DNA of 64,000 nt. Source: Bacteriovorax sp. MedPE-SWde (GTDB lineage: Bacteria > Bdellovibrionota > Bacteriovoracia > Bacteriovoracales > Bacteriovoracaceae). Position 1 is the stretch's first letter; every line of letters starts with the position of its first letter. The stretch spans positions 186,001 through 250,000 of the forward strand of contig MPCU01000003.1 in assembly GCA_001874305.1 (NCBI GenBank), read 5' to 3'. Below the pieces are notes generated by a model. It was given only the letters and a program-made list of their open reading frames with translations. It was not told the DNA's origin and did not search any database. Shown here piece after piece: positions 44,856 through 53,325 of the stretch. Both the position numbers and the translations under genes were made by a program.

Positions 44856-46430
44856 ATGTCTAATAAAAAAAGCTTTCTAGTTTCATCTTTAAAAATGGGT
44901 GTTGCGACATTATCTAGTCGTGTTCTTGGTTTTGGACGTGAAATTTTATTCGCAAATATCTTTGGAGCATCAGGTTTAACGGATGCATTTCATATAGCAT
45001 TTAGAATCCCTAATATGCTTAGGGATCTCTTCGCTGAAGGGGCGTTCTCTTCTGCCTTTGTCCCTATTTTTACTGATGTAAAAAGAAAGGGTGATGAAGA
45101 GGCAAGAAAACTTCTGTGGTCAATGTTTCTTGTTCTCATAAGTATCACCATTGTGATTAGTTTGTTGATAATATTTTTTGCTCCTTCACTTGTTGCACTT
45201 CTTACAGATGAGTTATTCACAAGTAATGTTGAAAGATTTGAAGTTACAGTACTTTTAACGAGACTTATGGCACCTTTTTTGGCCTTTGTTTCAATTGCAG
45301 CTCTCTTTATGGGAGTTTTAAATACTTATAAAATGTTCTTTGGTCCAGCGATGGCACCGGCGACATTTAATGTCATTATGATTTTAGCAATGATCTTTCT
45401 TCCATCGCCATTAAAGGAAGCGGGATATCATCCAATTCTCTCTTTAGGGATTGGTGTTTTCTTTGGTGGGTTCATACAAATGTGTGTTCAGCTGCCAATG
45501 CTGAAGTCGAAGAAACTATTAAAGTTTGATGGGATAAATACTAGGTCTCCTGCAGTTCGAGAAATTTTAAAGAGAATGAGTATAGGAACTATTGGAGTAG
45601 GTGCTACCCAAATCAATCTATTGGTAACAACATTTCTAGCAACAGGTACAGTTGTTGGAGCTGTCTCCTGGCTACAGTATGCTTTTAGACTTTTTCAATT
45701 CCCTGTTGGAATACTCGGGGTCTCAATTGGTAACTCTAATCTTGTACATTTTTCGGAGTCATGGAAGTCGGGTAAAAAAGATGAGGCAGTTGCTTGTTTG
45801 CAGACAAGTTATTTGACGAGCCTTTTTACACTAATGCCAGCTTTGGCATTGATATATGCTTTGGCCTATGACTGTGTTGTCATTTCATTCCAAAGAGGGG
45901 CATTTTCATCAGCTGATACAGCAATGGTTGTTATGACTCTAAAAGCGTATCTTGTTGGTCTTCCATTTTATGGATTATACAAAGTTTTCTCACCGAGTTT
46001 TTACACTCTGGATAAACCAAAAATCCCTGTGATTATTTCTGCCTGTGCAGTAGCTTTGAATATTATTTTCTGTGTATCTCTCATTGATCTTGTTGGTTTT
46101 AAGATTTTGGCATTTGGAACAAGCCTCTCAATGATATTTATAATCATTGTCCAGTCATTTGTGCTTTGCAGAATTCTTGGGATTGGAGCATCCTTCTTCT
46201 TTCCTCTGAGGTTCTTTAAAATCTTGGCGTCAGGTGCCATATGTTACATTGCAACTGACTGGGCGAGACTAACAATTTTTGATCCTACGTATAATTCAGT
46301 ATGGGAAACACTTCTCGCTTTTTCAGTATCTGCACTATTTGGAGCAATTATATATGTGTTGGCCACGTGCGCAATGGGGGATTACAAACTCGTTGCACAA
46401 TTTTTTGGACGATTCTTAAAAAGAAAGTAA
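44856..46430 (+). CDS. murJ: lipid II flippase MurJ
   Basis: A 524-residue, ~14-helix MOP-superfamily protein that moves the peptidoglycan precursor lipid II to the periplasmic face. The N-terminus has the MurJ signature LSRVLGFGREILFANIFGAS and RIPNMLRDLFAEGAFSSAFVP, including the conserved Arg residues of the central cavity. Start ATG at 44856. It stands alone after the MCP terminator. Together with SpoIID and the 8902 protein, it supplies part of the window's cell-wall gene set. Confidence 0.94.
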   Translation: MSNKKSFLVSSLKMGVATLSSRVLGFGREILFANIFGASGLTDAFHIAFRIPNMLRDLFAEGAFSSAFVPIFTDVKRKGDEEARKLLWSMFLVLISITIVISLLIIFFAPSLVALLTDELFTSNVERFEVTVLLTRLMAPFLAFVSIAALFMGVLNTYKMFFGPAMAPATFNVIMILAMIFLPSPLKEAGYHPILSLGIGVFFGGFIQMCVQLPMLKSKKLLKFDGINTRSPAVREILKRMSIGTIGVGATQINLLVTTFLATGTVVGAVSWLQYAFRLFQFPVGILGVSIGNSNLVHFSESWKSGKKDEAVACLQTSYLTSLFTLMPALALIYALAYDCVVISFQRGAFSSADTAMVVMTLKAYLVGLPFYGLYKVFSPSFYTLDKPKIPVIISACAVALNIIFCVSLIDLVGFKILAFGTSLSMIFIIIVQSFVLCRILGIGASFFFPLRFFKILASGAICYIATDWARLTIFDPTYNSVWETLLAFSVSALFGAIIYVLATCAMGDYKLVAQFFGRFLKRK

Positions 46431-46498
46431 GTCTTTTCTTGCTAGTCTGAGGCCAAATAGTTAGAATTTTAGGTGATTACTATTTTGGAGATCTAAAT

Positions 46499-46945
46499 AT
46501 GAGAACAAACTTTGAAACGCTAGAGACTCTAGCAAGCTATACAATCAATGGATTGAAAGAAAACAGTGTTATTGAATTCGAAACTGAGAATAGAGAGAAG
46601 CTGATTGAATCAATGGCCACTGAATATGGTGTAGCTCTTGCAACTGATGAAGACATCAGAGACCAAGCTATTGAAGAAGTTGAAGACAAGATGGGTGTTG
46701 ATAATCTTCCTGAAGATGTAACTGAATCTGAAATGTTTAACCATGCTAGAAAAGAGATTATTAAATCTTTTAGCGGAGAAAATATTGGTGGTCTTTATCT
46801 TGTAGAATCTCTTCATGAGATTTCTAATAGAATGACTAAGTTTCTATTAAACAGTGAACTAATTGATGATGTCTTTGGAAGTGATGAAGATATTCATTCT
46901 TTCCTTGTGAATACAATTAGAGGATTTAATCCAAAGAAAAACTAA
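46499..46945 (+). CDS. conserved small acidic protein, unknown function
   Basis: 148 residues, acidic and helical, no signal peptide or membrane segment. The pattern of Glu/Asp-rich helices with DRDQAIEEVEDKMG-like spacing faintly recalls DUF507, but I would not assign it. Its start has GGAG at 46486-46489 and it ends at a hairpin shared with the convergent gene. Co-transcription with murJ (68-nt gap) is possible. Confidence 0.5.
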   Translation: MRTNFETLETLASYTINGLKENSVIEFETENREKLIESMATEYGVALATDEDIRDQAIEEVEDKMGVDNLPEDVTESEMFNHARKEIIKSFSGENIGGLYLVESLHEISNRMTKFLLNSELIDDVFGSDEDIHSFLVNTIRGFNPKKN

Positions 46946-46973
46946 TGAGAAAAACTTATTTTAAAAAATAAAT

Positions 46974-46999
46974 GGCCCGCTTCTTAGTGGGCCTTTTTT
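46974..46999 (+). terminator. bidirectional terminator between convergent genes
   Basis: GGCCCGC (46974-46980) pairs with GTGGGCC (46987-46993), one G-U, 6-nt loop, then six T on the plus strand; the minus strand continues into TTTATTTTTT. Confidence 0.75.
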
Positions 47000-47541
47000 A
47001 TTCTCTTAATCTTTGAAATGGCCTGTTCAAAGAATGGCCCTTCAAGAAGACCATTCAATATTGAGCTACGACTTTCAAGATAAAGTACTCCACTATCGCC
47101 TTTAATTAAAAAGACATCATAGTAGACCCTATGTTCTTGAGCTTCAGTAGCTGTGCCTTCAATTCTTAGAGCTTCGATTCCTTGCTCATAAATCTCTTTG
47201 AGCATACTTGGAGCTTGAACAATAGAGGTGTCTTCATCAAAGACAAGTTGTCTCTCTACCGCCATCTTTTCAAATATTGACTGAAGGTCTTGATCTGTAT
47301 CACCAACCCACCTAAAGTGAGAAACCCAATCATAGCGTGTGTCAGTTCTTTCATATGTAATATGGTTTTCACTTTCTAAAGTTGCAGTCCACCAACTTGG
47401 TATGATGAACTCAAAACCATGAAACAGAAGTGCTTTGCCATTACTTATAGCAACATTCTTTTCATTCTTAATTATATTGGCCGCGTAAACGGCAAATGCG
47501 AGACACACCACTAAAAGTGCCCACCAAACTACATTGCTCAT
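46984..47541 (-). CDS. membrane-anchored protein, unknown function
   Basis: 185 residues. One N-terminal hydrophobic helix (VVWWALLVVCLAFAVYA) acts as signal anchor; the rest is an exported, Trp/Tyr-rich domain (IIPSWWTATLE, YDWVSHFRWVGD) that looks like a mixed alpha/beta fold. It might be a heteromeric partner of the repeat protein transcribed divergently, 178 bp away, but that is only position. I do not recognise it. Confidence 0.5.
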   Translation of the reverse strand: MSNVVWWALLVVCLAFAVYAANIIKNEKNVAISNGKALLFHGFEFIIPSWWTATLESENHITYERTDTRYDWVSHFRWVGDTDQDLQSIFEKMAVERQLVFDEDTSIVQAPSMLKEIYEQGIEALRIEGTATEAQEHRVYYDVFLIKGDSGVLYLESRSSILNGLLEGPFFEQAISKIKRIKKAH

Positions 47542-47719
47542 GGCGAGAATTTATCTTCCACTAAGCCTAAAGTAAATGAGCAATATCAGATAAAGCTTCA
47601 ACTTTACTAATTTAGTACTAGTAAAATCAGCTAGTTATCAAATGGTAACTTTTTTGTTCAAGTTTTCATGTGATCTTGTCGATAGGACAGTGAGTTATAA
47701 TGTAGGTTGGAGAACCAAA

Positions 47720-49549
47720 ATGAAAATGAAAAATACACTTAGAGGACTATTGTTAACATCTCTCGTTCTAAACGGAACGGCCAATGCTGATTGGACTGTC
47801 TGTGAAGAAATCGACTCTGCTGGTTACGAAAGTGAAGCTAGTATGTGTATGAAGAGATATGTAAACGAGCAGTATGGAAATGATGGTTTCTGTGTTGAGT
47901 GTCTTCCTGAGCTCCCAGAGACAAACCCTTGGGCCGAAGTTGCAAAAGTAGCAATTCCGTCATTAGCAATGTTTGGTTCTGCTTATTATGGAGCTAAGTT
48001 TCAATATAAATCTCAAAAGTCTTGGTCTGATGCATACGCTGGAGGAATTCAGTCATGTCACGGATCAATTGGTGATTACCAAGCATATAACCTTGAAAGA
48101 GGTGGAAACCCAATTTTACCAGATGAGCAAACAGGAATGTTAGCGCAGTGTAATGGTAATCCAATGGGAATGTACGCCGGAGGCCTTGGTCTTGTTGGTG
48201 GAATGTATGGTGGTGTCGGCGGTAATGGACTTATCCAAGGTGGATACACTGGTGGCTTCTTAGGAGGTATGGGTGGTCCAATGTATGGAGGCGGTATGTA
48301 TGGCGGTGGCGGTATGTACGGCGGAGGCATGTACCCTGGAATGGGTGGCGGCGGAATAAGCGGCGGAGTTAATATTGGAATGGGTGGAAATCCATGGGCC
48401 TCTCTGGCCGGTGGAGCACTTGCAGGACTTTTAACTGGTGGAGGAATCCACGGTGGAATAAATATTGGAATGGGTGGAAACCCTTACGGCTCTATGGGCA
48501 TGGGTCCTTACGGAATGTATGGAAACATGGGAATGGGTGGCAACATGGGAATGGGCTATCCAGGAATGGGTGGTAACTTTGGAATGGGCTACCCTGGAAT
48601 GGGCGTTAATATCGGAATGGGTGGATACCCAGGAATGGGCGGAAACTTCGGAATGGGATATCCAGGAATGGGTGGAAATTTTGGAATGGGATACCCAGGC
48701 ATGGGCGGTAACATCGGAATTGGTGGAAGTATCGGAATCGGTGGATACCCTGGAATGGGTGGAAATATCGGAATCGGCGGATACCCAGGAATGGGTGGTA
48801 ATATCGGTATTGGTGGATATCCTGGAATGGGTGGAAACATCGGAATTGGTGGAAGTATCGGAATCGGTGGATACCCTGGAATGGGTGGAAATATCGGAAT
48901 CGGCGGTTACCCAGGAATGGGCGGAAATATTGGAATTGGCGGTTACCCAGGAATGGGTGGAAATATTGGTATAGGTGGTAACATCGGAGTTGGTGGATCT
49001 ATCGGTGCTGGTGGATATCCTTTCCCTGGTGCAGGTGGTGGCGGAGCTTCTTGTATGTGTATCGCTGCTCCTTGTAATTGTGGAAATACATTCCCTGGTG
49101 GAAACGGACAGATTAATACGAACGGCCAATGGGGAATAAATGGAACAGGAACAATGGGACCAAATGGTGCCGGAGCAGGGTGGGGATTAAATACTTACCC
49201 ATATGGAAACGGTGGTTCAGCATGGAATCAAGGTGGAGGTTGGCAAGCGCAAGCGCAAGCACAGGCCTTTACTCAAGGTTTAAATAATGCTCAAGCACAA
49301 GCATCTGCTGGAAGACTTCAGGGGAATGCACAAGGTAACTATTATGCAAATCAGGCACTATATCAAAACGTACAAAATGCTCAGCGAGATCTCTATGGTC
49401 AACAGCAGGGAATGATGTATGGTGGTGGAATGAATGGTGGAGCGATGTATAACTCTGGTATGAATTACGGTGCTATGGGTGGATTAAGTGCTCAATTCAA
49501 CGTTGGACTTGGTGCTAATTCTGGTGCTGGTTATCAATGGGGTCAATAA
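47720..49549 (+). CDS. secreted glycine-rich tandem-repeat protein
   Basis: A 609-residue exported protein. Signal peptide (residues 1-23, cleavage near NANA-D); a Cys-containing head (~24-150, with CEEI, CMKR, CVECLPELP and CHGS); a Gly/Tyr/Met-rich region (~150-280); an array of GYPGMGGNIGIG-type units (~280-435); a Cys cluster SCMCIAAPCNCG; then a Gln/Ala-rich tail. The long ORF would start at 47642, but GGAG lies seven bases before the ATG at 47720, which opens the signal peptide. Composition resembles structural or adhesive fibres rather than an enzyme. Surface location and predatory relevance are inference. Confidence 0.7.
   Translation: MKMKNTLRGLLLTSLVLNGTANADWTVCEEIDSAGYESEASMCMKRYVNEQYGNDGFCVECLPELPETNPWAEVAKVAIPSLAMFGSAYYGAKFQYKSQKSWSDAYAGGIQSCHGSIGDYQAYNLERGGNPILPDEQTGMLAQCNGNPMGMYAGGLGLVGGMYGGVGGNGLIQGGYTGGFLGGMGGPMYGGGMYGGGGMYGGGMYPGMGGGGISGGVNIGMGGNPWASLAGGALAGLLTGGGIHGGINIGMGGNPYGSMGMGPYGMYGNMGMGGNMGMGYPGMGGNFGMGYPGMGVNIGMGGYPGMGGNFGMGYPGMGGNFGMGYPGMGGNIGIGGSIGIGGYPGMGGNIGIGGYPGMGGNIGIGGYPGMGGNIGIGGSIGIGGYPGMGGNIGIGGYPGMGGNIGIGGYPGMGGNIGIGGNIGVGGSIGAGGYPFPGAGGGGASCMCIAAPCNCGNTFPGGNGQINTNGQWGINGTGTMGPNGAGAGWGLNTYPYGNGGSAWNQGGGWQAQAQAQAFTQGLNNAQAQASAGRLQGNAQGNYYANQALYQNVQNAQRDLYGQQQGMMYGGGMNGGAMYNSGMNYGAMGGLSAQFNVGLGANSGAGYQWGQ
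48554..49035 (+). repeat. GYPGMG/NIGIG tandem repeat array with 126-bp higher-order period
   Basis: Eleven GYPGMG copies occur with spacers of 5-13 residues (NFGM, then NIGI, some extended by GGSIGI). Units starting at 48722 and 48848 are almost identical over ~65 bp and exactly 126 bp (42 residues) apart, a recent segmental duplication. The reading frame is kept throughout, and several stop-free frames on both strands arise only from this composition. Confidence 0.85.
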
Positions 49550-49575
49550 AGAATAAATTGAAATTGAAGAAATAA

Positions 49576-49605
49576 AAAAGGACGCGAAATGCGTCCTTTT
49601 CTTTT
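49576..49605 (+). terminator. bidirectional intrinsic terminator
   Basis: AAAAGGACGC (49576-49585) / GCGTCCTTTT (49591-49600), perfect 10-bp stem, 5-nt loop, T-runs on both strands. It separates the repeat-protein gene from the convergent zinc-ribbon gene. Confidence 0.88.
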
Positions 49606-49622
49606 ATCAAACTTAATTAAGA

Positions 49623-50033
49623 TTACTTATTATGAATAAGAACTTTGATATCTGTCTTAAAGATAACTTGGATCTTATTATTGTCAATTTGCTTATCAAC
49701 AACACCTGAACCAAAAGTTGGGTGGTCAATAAGTTCACCGATTTCAAATTTTGTTTTTGGAGAGTACTTAGTAAGGTCTCCATCTTGCTTGCTCATTCCA
49801 GCTTCCCAAGCATTTGTAATTTTATCTGCAGCAGAAACTCTCGGCTTACGAGTTGTTTTCTTTTTTGCCGCTGGTGCTTTCTTCGTTTTAAATGTATGTG
49901 TTGATTTACATGTTTTGCATTGAACTTTATGTGGAGTTAACTCATCCTTCATTGCAACGATTAAGTGAGCAAGCTCAAGTTTACATTTTGAGCAATTAGT
50001 CACTATTTCTTTTCCTACGCCAAGTTTAGACAT
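49623..50033 (-). CDS. zinc-ribbon protein with C-terminal beta-barrel-like domain
   Basis: 136 residues. An N-terminal zinc ribbon with Cys14/17 and Cys39/42 (CSKC...CKTC) is followed by a basic Lys/Ala/Pro-rich linker (~48-70) and a C-terminal domain (KFEIGELIDHPTFGSGVVDKQIDNNKIQVIFKTD, quoted by landmarks). That last part resembles small CarD/Tudor-like barrels that bind protein or nucleic acid. The basic linker suits nucleic-acid contact. Function is unknown, and the family is not one I can name. Confidence 0.6.
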   Translation of the reverse strand: MSKLGVGKEIVTNCSKCKLELAHLIVAMKDELTPHKVQCKTCKSTHTFKTKKAPAAKKKTTRKPRVSAADKITNAWEAGMSKQDGDLTKYSPKTKFEIGELIDHPTFGSGVVDKQIDNNKIQVIFKTDIKVLIHNK

Positions 50034-50080
50034 GAGTAAATTCCTAAGTTAAGATTGAGATAGACGTAAGGGTATGATTT

Positions 50081-51985
50081 ATGACTTATAATGTAAAGAC
50101 CGAACGCACAGGGAATAAACAACAAAAGCTATGGGAAAAGGCCAAAACTCTACCTCAAAAGCCGGGTTGTTACCTTTTAAAAAGATCTCGAGCAGATAAT
50201 GAAGAAATTCTCTATGTTGGTAAGGCAAAAAACCTAAGAAATAGGGTGATTTCCTATTTTAATGGATCAAATAAGTCTGCTAAGACTGAGATCTTAGTTG
50301 GTCATGTAAATGAGTTTGATTTTATTATCACTGATAATGAAGCAGAAGCATTTGTCCTTGAAAACAATCTGATTAAAAAACACGCACCAAAGTACAATAT
50401 TAGACTTAAAGACGATAAGTCTTACCCATATGTACAAATTGATTTTACGGAACCATTTGCAAGACCTGTCTATACGAGACGACCTAAGAAAGGTCGCTCC
50501 AAGAAGCTTTATGGTCCATTTACAACAGGGAGTAATATCTCTCAAGTTCTAAGAGTTCTTATAAAATCATTTTCTCTTAGAGACTGTTCTTTGGCCGAAT
50601 TTAAAAGAAGAAAAAGACCGTGTCTCTTATATCAAATGAAGCAGTGTAGTGCTCCATGTGTAGAATATATTTCTCAAGAAGAATATAAAAAGGATCTCGA
50701 TTTTGTGGCATCCTTTTTTGAAGGTAAGACAAAGAAAGTTTTTAAAGAGCTAGAGTCTCGAATGATTAATGCTGCTGAAAAAGAAGAGTTCGAATATGCA
50801 GCGATGATCAGAGATAATATTCAACTTCTTAATGAGTTTACTCAACAGTCTTTTGCACAAAATGTTGAATTAGAGCAAGATAAGAGTCTTGATATTATGG
50901 CGTATCATATTGGAGAGTTTGAGCTTGATATTTCCGTATATATTATGAGGGGAGGAATCTTACTTGGTCATAAGAACTTTCATTTTCATAAAGGTGATTC
51001 GAGTGAGGAAAGCGAAGATATCTTTTTGAATTTTGTATATCAATATTACTCTCAATCAGTAGAGTCTCTGCCGGATAAAGTCGTTTTAAGTATTCAAGAT
51101 GAATCAATGCAATTGATAAATCATGCTTTTCAAAACTCAATTGATTCTAAAATTGTAGCTAGTAAACCGATTGGCATGACTAAGAAGTTATATGAGTTAA
51201 CTGAGGATCATGCCAAGGAACATCAGAGGTTTAGAAATAAGAATACGGAGTCACCTTGGGTAGGACTTAACAAACTAAAAGAATTGTTAAAGCTCAAGGA
51301 AGTTCCTAAACTACTCGAGTGCTATGATATAGCAGTTTGGCAGGGACAGTCCCCAACTGCGGCTCAAATTGTATTTGATGAGGGTAAGCCGGATAAGAAG
51401 TTCTATAGATACTATCATCTTGAAGAGAGACCAGAAGGGAATAATGATTTTGCAATGATGAAGGAAGTATTGGCCCGTAGATTAAAAAAGGGAAGACTGC
51501 CTGATGTTTTTATTGTTGATGGTGGTAAGGGACAAGTAAATTCATTTCTTGAAGTATTAAAAGATTTCAATTTATTGGATATTCCAGTTGTAGGAATTGC
51601 TAAAGAAAGAAGTGGAAAGGATCAGTCGTTTAAAGATAGTGAAGTTAAGAGATCTGAAGAAAGACTTGTTATACCAAAAAGACTAAATCCTTATATTCTT
51701 AGTAAATGTCCTTCTCTAATGAGGATAGTCGTTTCAATGAGAGATGAGGCCCATAGATTCTCTCGTAAACTACATCATAAGAAAGAGCACTCTCGAATTT
51801 TAGGTTCTTGGTTTTCAGATATTGAAGGTATTGGAAAAATTACTCTGGATAGAATAAGGCTAAACCTAGATGTATCAATGGATGAGCTTAATGAATTGAG
51901 CGTAGATGAGATTTGTTCAAAATTTGATATTAAAATAGAGATTGCTAAAAGAATAAAAGAAAAGCTGTCTAGAAAGACAGCTTAA
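50081..51985 (+). CDS. uvrC: UvrABC excinuclease subunit C
   Basis: The 634-residue nuclease that makes both cuts in nucleotide excision repair. GIY-YIG N-terminus (PGCYLLKRS, LYVGKAKNLRNRV), YGPFTTG, a UVR motif near residue 215 (FEYAAMIRDNIQLL), the RNase H-like C-terminal endonuclease (FIVDGGKGQVNSFLEVL), and a helix-hairpin-helix tail (IEGIGKITLDRI). All parts are present. The 3' end interlocks by 4 nt with the small Zn-protein gene opposite. Confidence 0.95.
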   Translation: MTYNVKTERTGNKQQKLWEKAKTLPQKPGCYLLKRSRADNEEILYVGKAKNLRNRVISYFNGSNKSAKTEILVGHVNEFDFIITDNEAEAFVLENNLIKKHAPKYNIRLKDDKSYPYVQIDFTEPFARPVYTRRPKKGRSKKLYGPFTTGSNISQVLRVLIKSFSLRDCSLAEFKRRKRPCLLYQMKQCSAPCVEYISQEEYKKDLDFVASFFEGKTKKVFKELESRMINAAEKEEFEYAAMIRDNIQLLNEFTQQSFAQNVELEQDKSLDIMAYHIGEFELDISVYIMRGGILLGHKNFHFHKGDSSEESEDIFLNFVYQYYSQSVESLPDKVVLSIQDESMQLINHAFQNSIDSKIVASKPIGMTKKLYELTEDHAKEHQRFRNKNTESPWVGLNKLKELLKLKEVPKLLECYDIAVWQGQSPTAAQIVFDEGKPDKKFYRYYHLEERPEGNNDFAMMKEVLARRLKKGRLPDVFIVDGGKGQVNSFLEVLKDFNLLDIPVVGIAKERSGKDQSFKDSEVKRSEERLVIPKRLNPYILSKCPSLMRIVVSMRDEAHRFSRKLHHKKEHSRILGSWFSDIEGIGKITLDRIRLNLDVSMDELNELSVDEICSKFDIKIEIAKRIKEKLSRKTA

Positions 51986-52194
51986 TTTAGAACATGTATT
52001 TTCTTTCTATTTCCGTGACCACAATCTGGACAACGAGAACTTTCTTGTACGCATAGGTTCTTATAGTCAGACAAGTGGGTATGAACCATTTTTGCTGTAC
52101 AAACCTCACACTCATTAATAATTTTGCTAACCTGGTCAGCATCACCAAAATATTCTTCAAAGTTTTCAAATTTAAACTCAGTATCAAAAGACAT
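51982..52194 (-). CDS. small zinc-ribbon protein, unknown function
   Basis: 70 residues from the ATG at 52194, preceded by GGAG (rather than the longer ORF start, which lacks a site). Two CxxC pairs (CEVC and CPDC) with THLSDYKNLCVQES between them form a probable zinc ribbon. The acidic N-terminus and this spacing look like a conserved group in related bacteria, but I cannot name it. Divergent from the UDG-like gene; stop interlocked with uvrC. Confidence 0.6.
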   Translation of the reverse strand: MSFDTEFKFENFEEYFGDADQVSKIINECEVCTAKMVHTHLSDYKNLCVQESSRCPDCGHGNRKKIHVLN

Positions 52195-52327
52195 TCGATC
52201 TCCAATAAAAATAAATCTTAATAAGTGTAACAACTTACACATTACTGTTCGGACGCAAACCCCGTGTCTTTACGAAGTGTGTAATATTTGAGAGATTGGG
52301 GATAATTATTCCTTGGGAAAAATTTGC

Positions 52328-53260
52328 ATGAACAGTAAAAACCATAAAGATGAACAATATAAGGCATTTGTTAACAATAACGATAACTTGCGCCAAGAAG
52401 AGGGACAGAGGGCAACATTCCTATCTGGACTATTTTCTAGATCTCTTTGGCTACCGAAGCTGAAGGGGGCGTCCTTAGTTTCGTCTCAATCATCTCTGTC
52501 ATCTCCTGAGCCAGAAGTAATCAAAGAGATTCAAACGGCTCAATCGCCTTCGCAGGAGCCTACTAAACCATCTCCTGTTTCAACACCAGCTCCTGCTAAT
52601 GCGGCAAGTGCCCCTGGGCAACAACCTGAAAAGGCCGTTGAGAGTAATAAGGGCCTTGGTGGAATTGCTCAATACATTCCTGGGAGTATTGAAGCGCAAA
52701 AAGAGGCAAGTGCAACAGAATACAAAATAGATGTAAACTTTGAGGATTATCTTAAATCAATAAACCTCTCATGGTCAGTATCTCAAATAACAGGAATAGA
52801 TAGTTTCAAAGAAAATGTAGATGTTCTGTTTTTTGGATTAGATGAAATCTCTCTAACTGACCTACCTGATACGACACCAATTTCTCTCATCGAAAGTGAA
52901 CAGGACTTACTCGGTAAAATGATTAAGGCCATGAACTTAAAAGAGGGGAGCTTCGTAAGGATACCGCTGATAAAATCTAAGAATGAACTAGAGTTTCTTC
53001 TGGGTGCTTTAAATTACTTTAAGCCTAGAGTTATTGTTCCTCTTGGAGCAACATCAACAAATATAGTCCTCGAGAGGAAAGTTAAGCTTTCTAATGTTCA
53101 TGGGCAGCTTGAGAAGAAAGCATTCAAATTAAATGGAGATGATCATGTTGTTGATGTCTCCCCACTATTTCACCCACAACTTCTTGAAATAAATCAGAGC
53201 ATGAAGAGAACAGCCTGGATTGACATGCAAAAGTTGATGGAATTCATCGGAAATAACTAG
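52328..53260 (+). CDS. degenerate uracil-DNA-glycosylase-superfamily protein
   Basis: 310 residues. Residues ~20-120 are Ser/Pro/Gln/Ala-rich and likely disordered. Residues ~125-305 follow the family-4 UDG plan: LLGKMIKAMNL, FKPRVIVPLGATSTN, VHGQLEKKAF and a late SPLFHPQLLEINQSMKRTAWIDM, where the final HP motif is kept. But the N-terminal GExPGxxED motif is replaced (FFGLDEISLTDLP) and the protein has no cysteine at all, so the 4Fe-4S cluster of family 4 cannot form. Probably not an active glycosylase; a DNA- or protein-binding role is open. Start ATG at 52328. Confidence 0.6.
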   Translation: MNSKNHKDEQYKAFVNNNDNLRQEEGQRATFLSGLFSRSLWLPKLKGASLVSSQSSLSSPEPEVIKEIQTAQSPSQEPTKPSPVSTPAPANAASAPGQQPEKAVESNKGLGGIAQYIPGSIEAQKEASATEYKIDVNFEDYLKSINLSWSVSQITGIDSFKENVDVLFFGLDEISLTDLPDTTPISLIESEQDLLGKMIKAMNLKEGSFVRIPLIKSKNELEFLLGALNYFKPRVIVPLGATSTNIVLERKVKLSNVHGQLEKKAFKLNGDDHVVDVSPLFHPQLLEINQSMKRTAWIDMQKLMEFIGNN

Positions 53261-53325
53261 TCTGTTGAGTCTTTTGCTAAAATATTCTAAAATATAAGTG
53301 ACCATGATGGTCATAGGAATTTAGA

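Noticed and set aside
48554-49035. CRISPR-like repetition
   Set aside because: Repeats are in-frame coding units of variable length with no unique spacers or constant direct repeat.
48431-49129. Long minus-strand frame rich in Ser/Thr/His/Val, and a plus-strand Glu/Trp-rich frame at 48465-48974
   Set aside because: Both arise from the periodic codons of the glycine-rich repeat; neither has an SD or a plausible protein composition.
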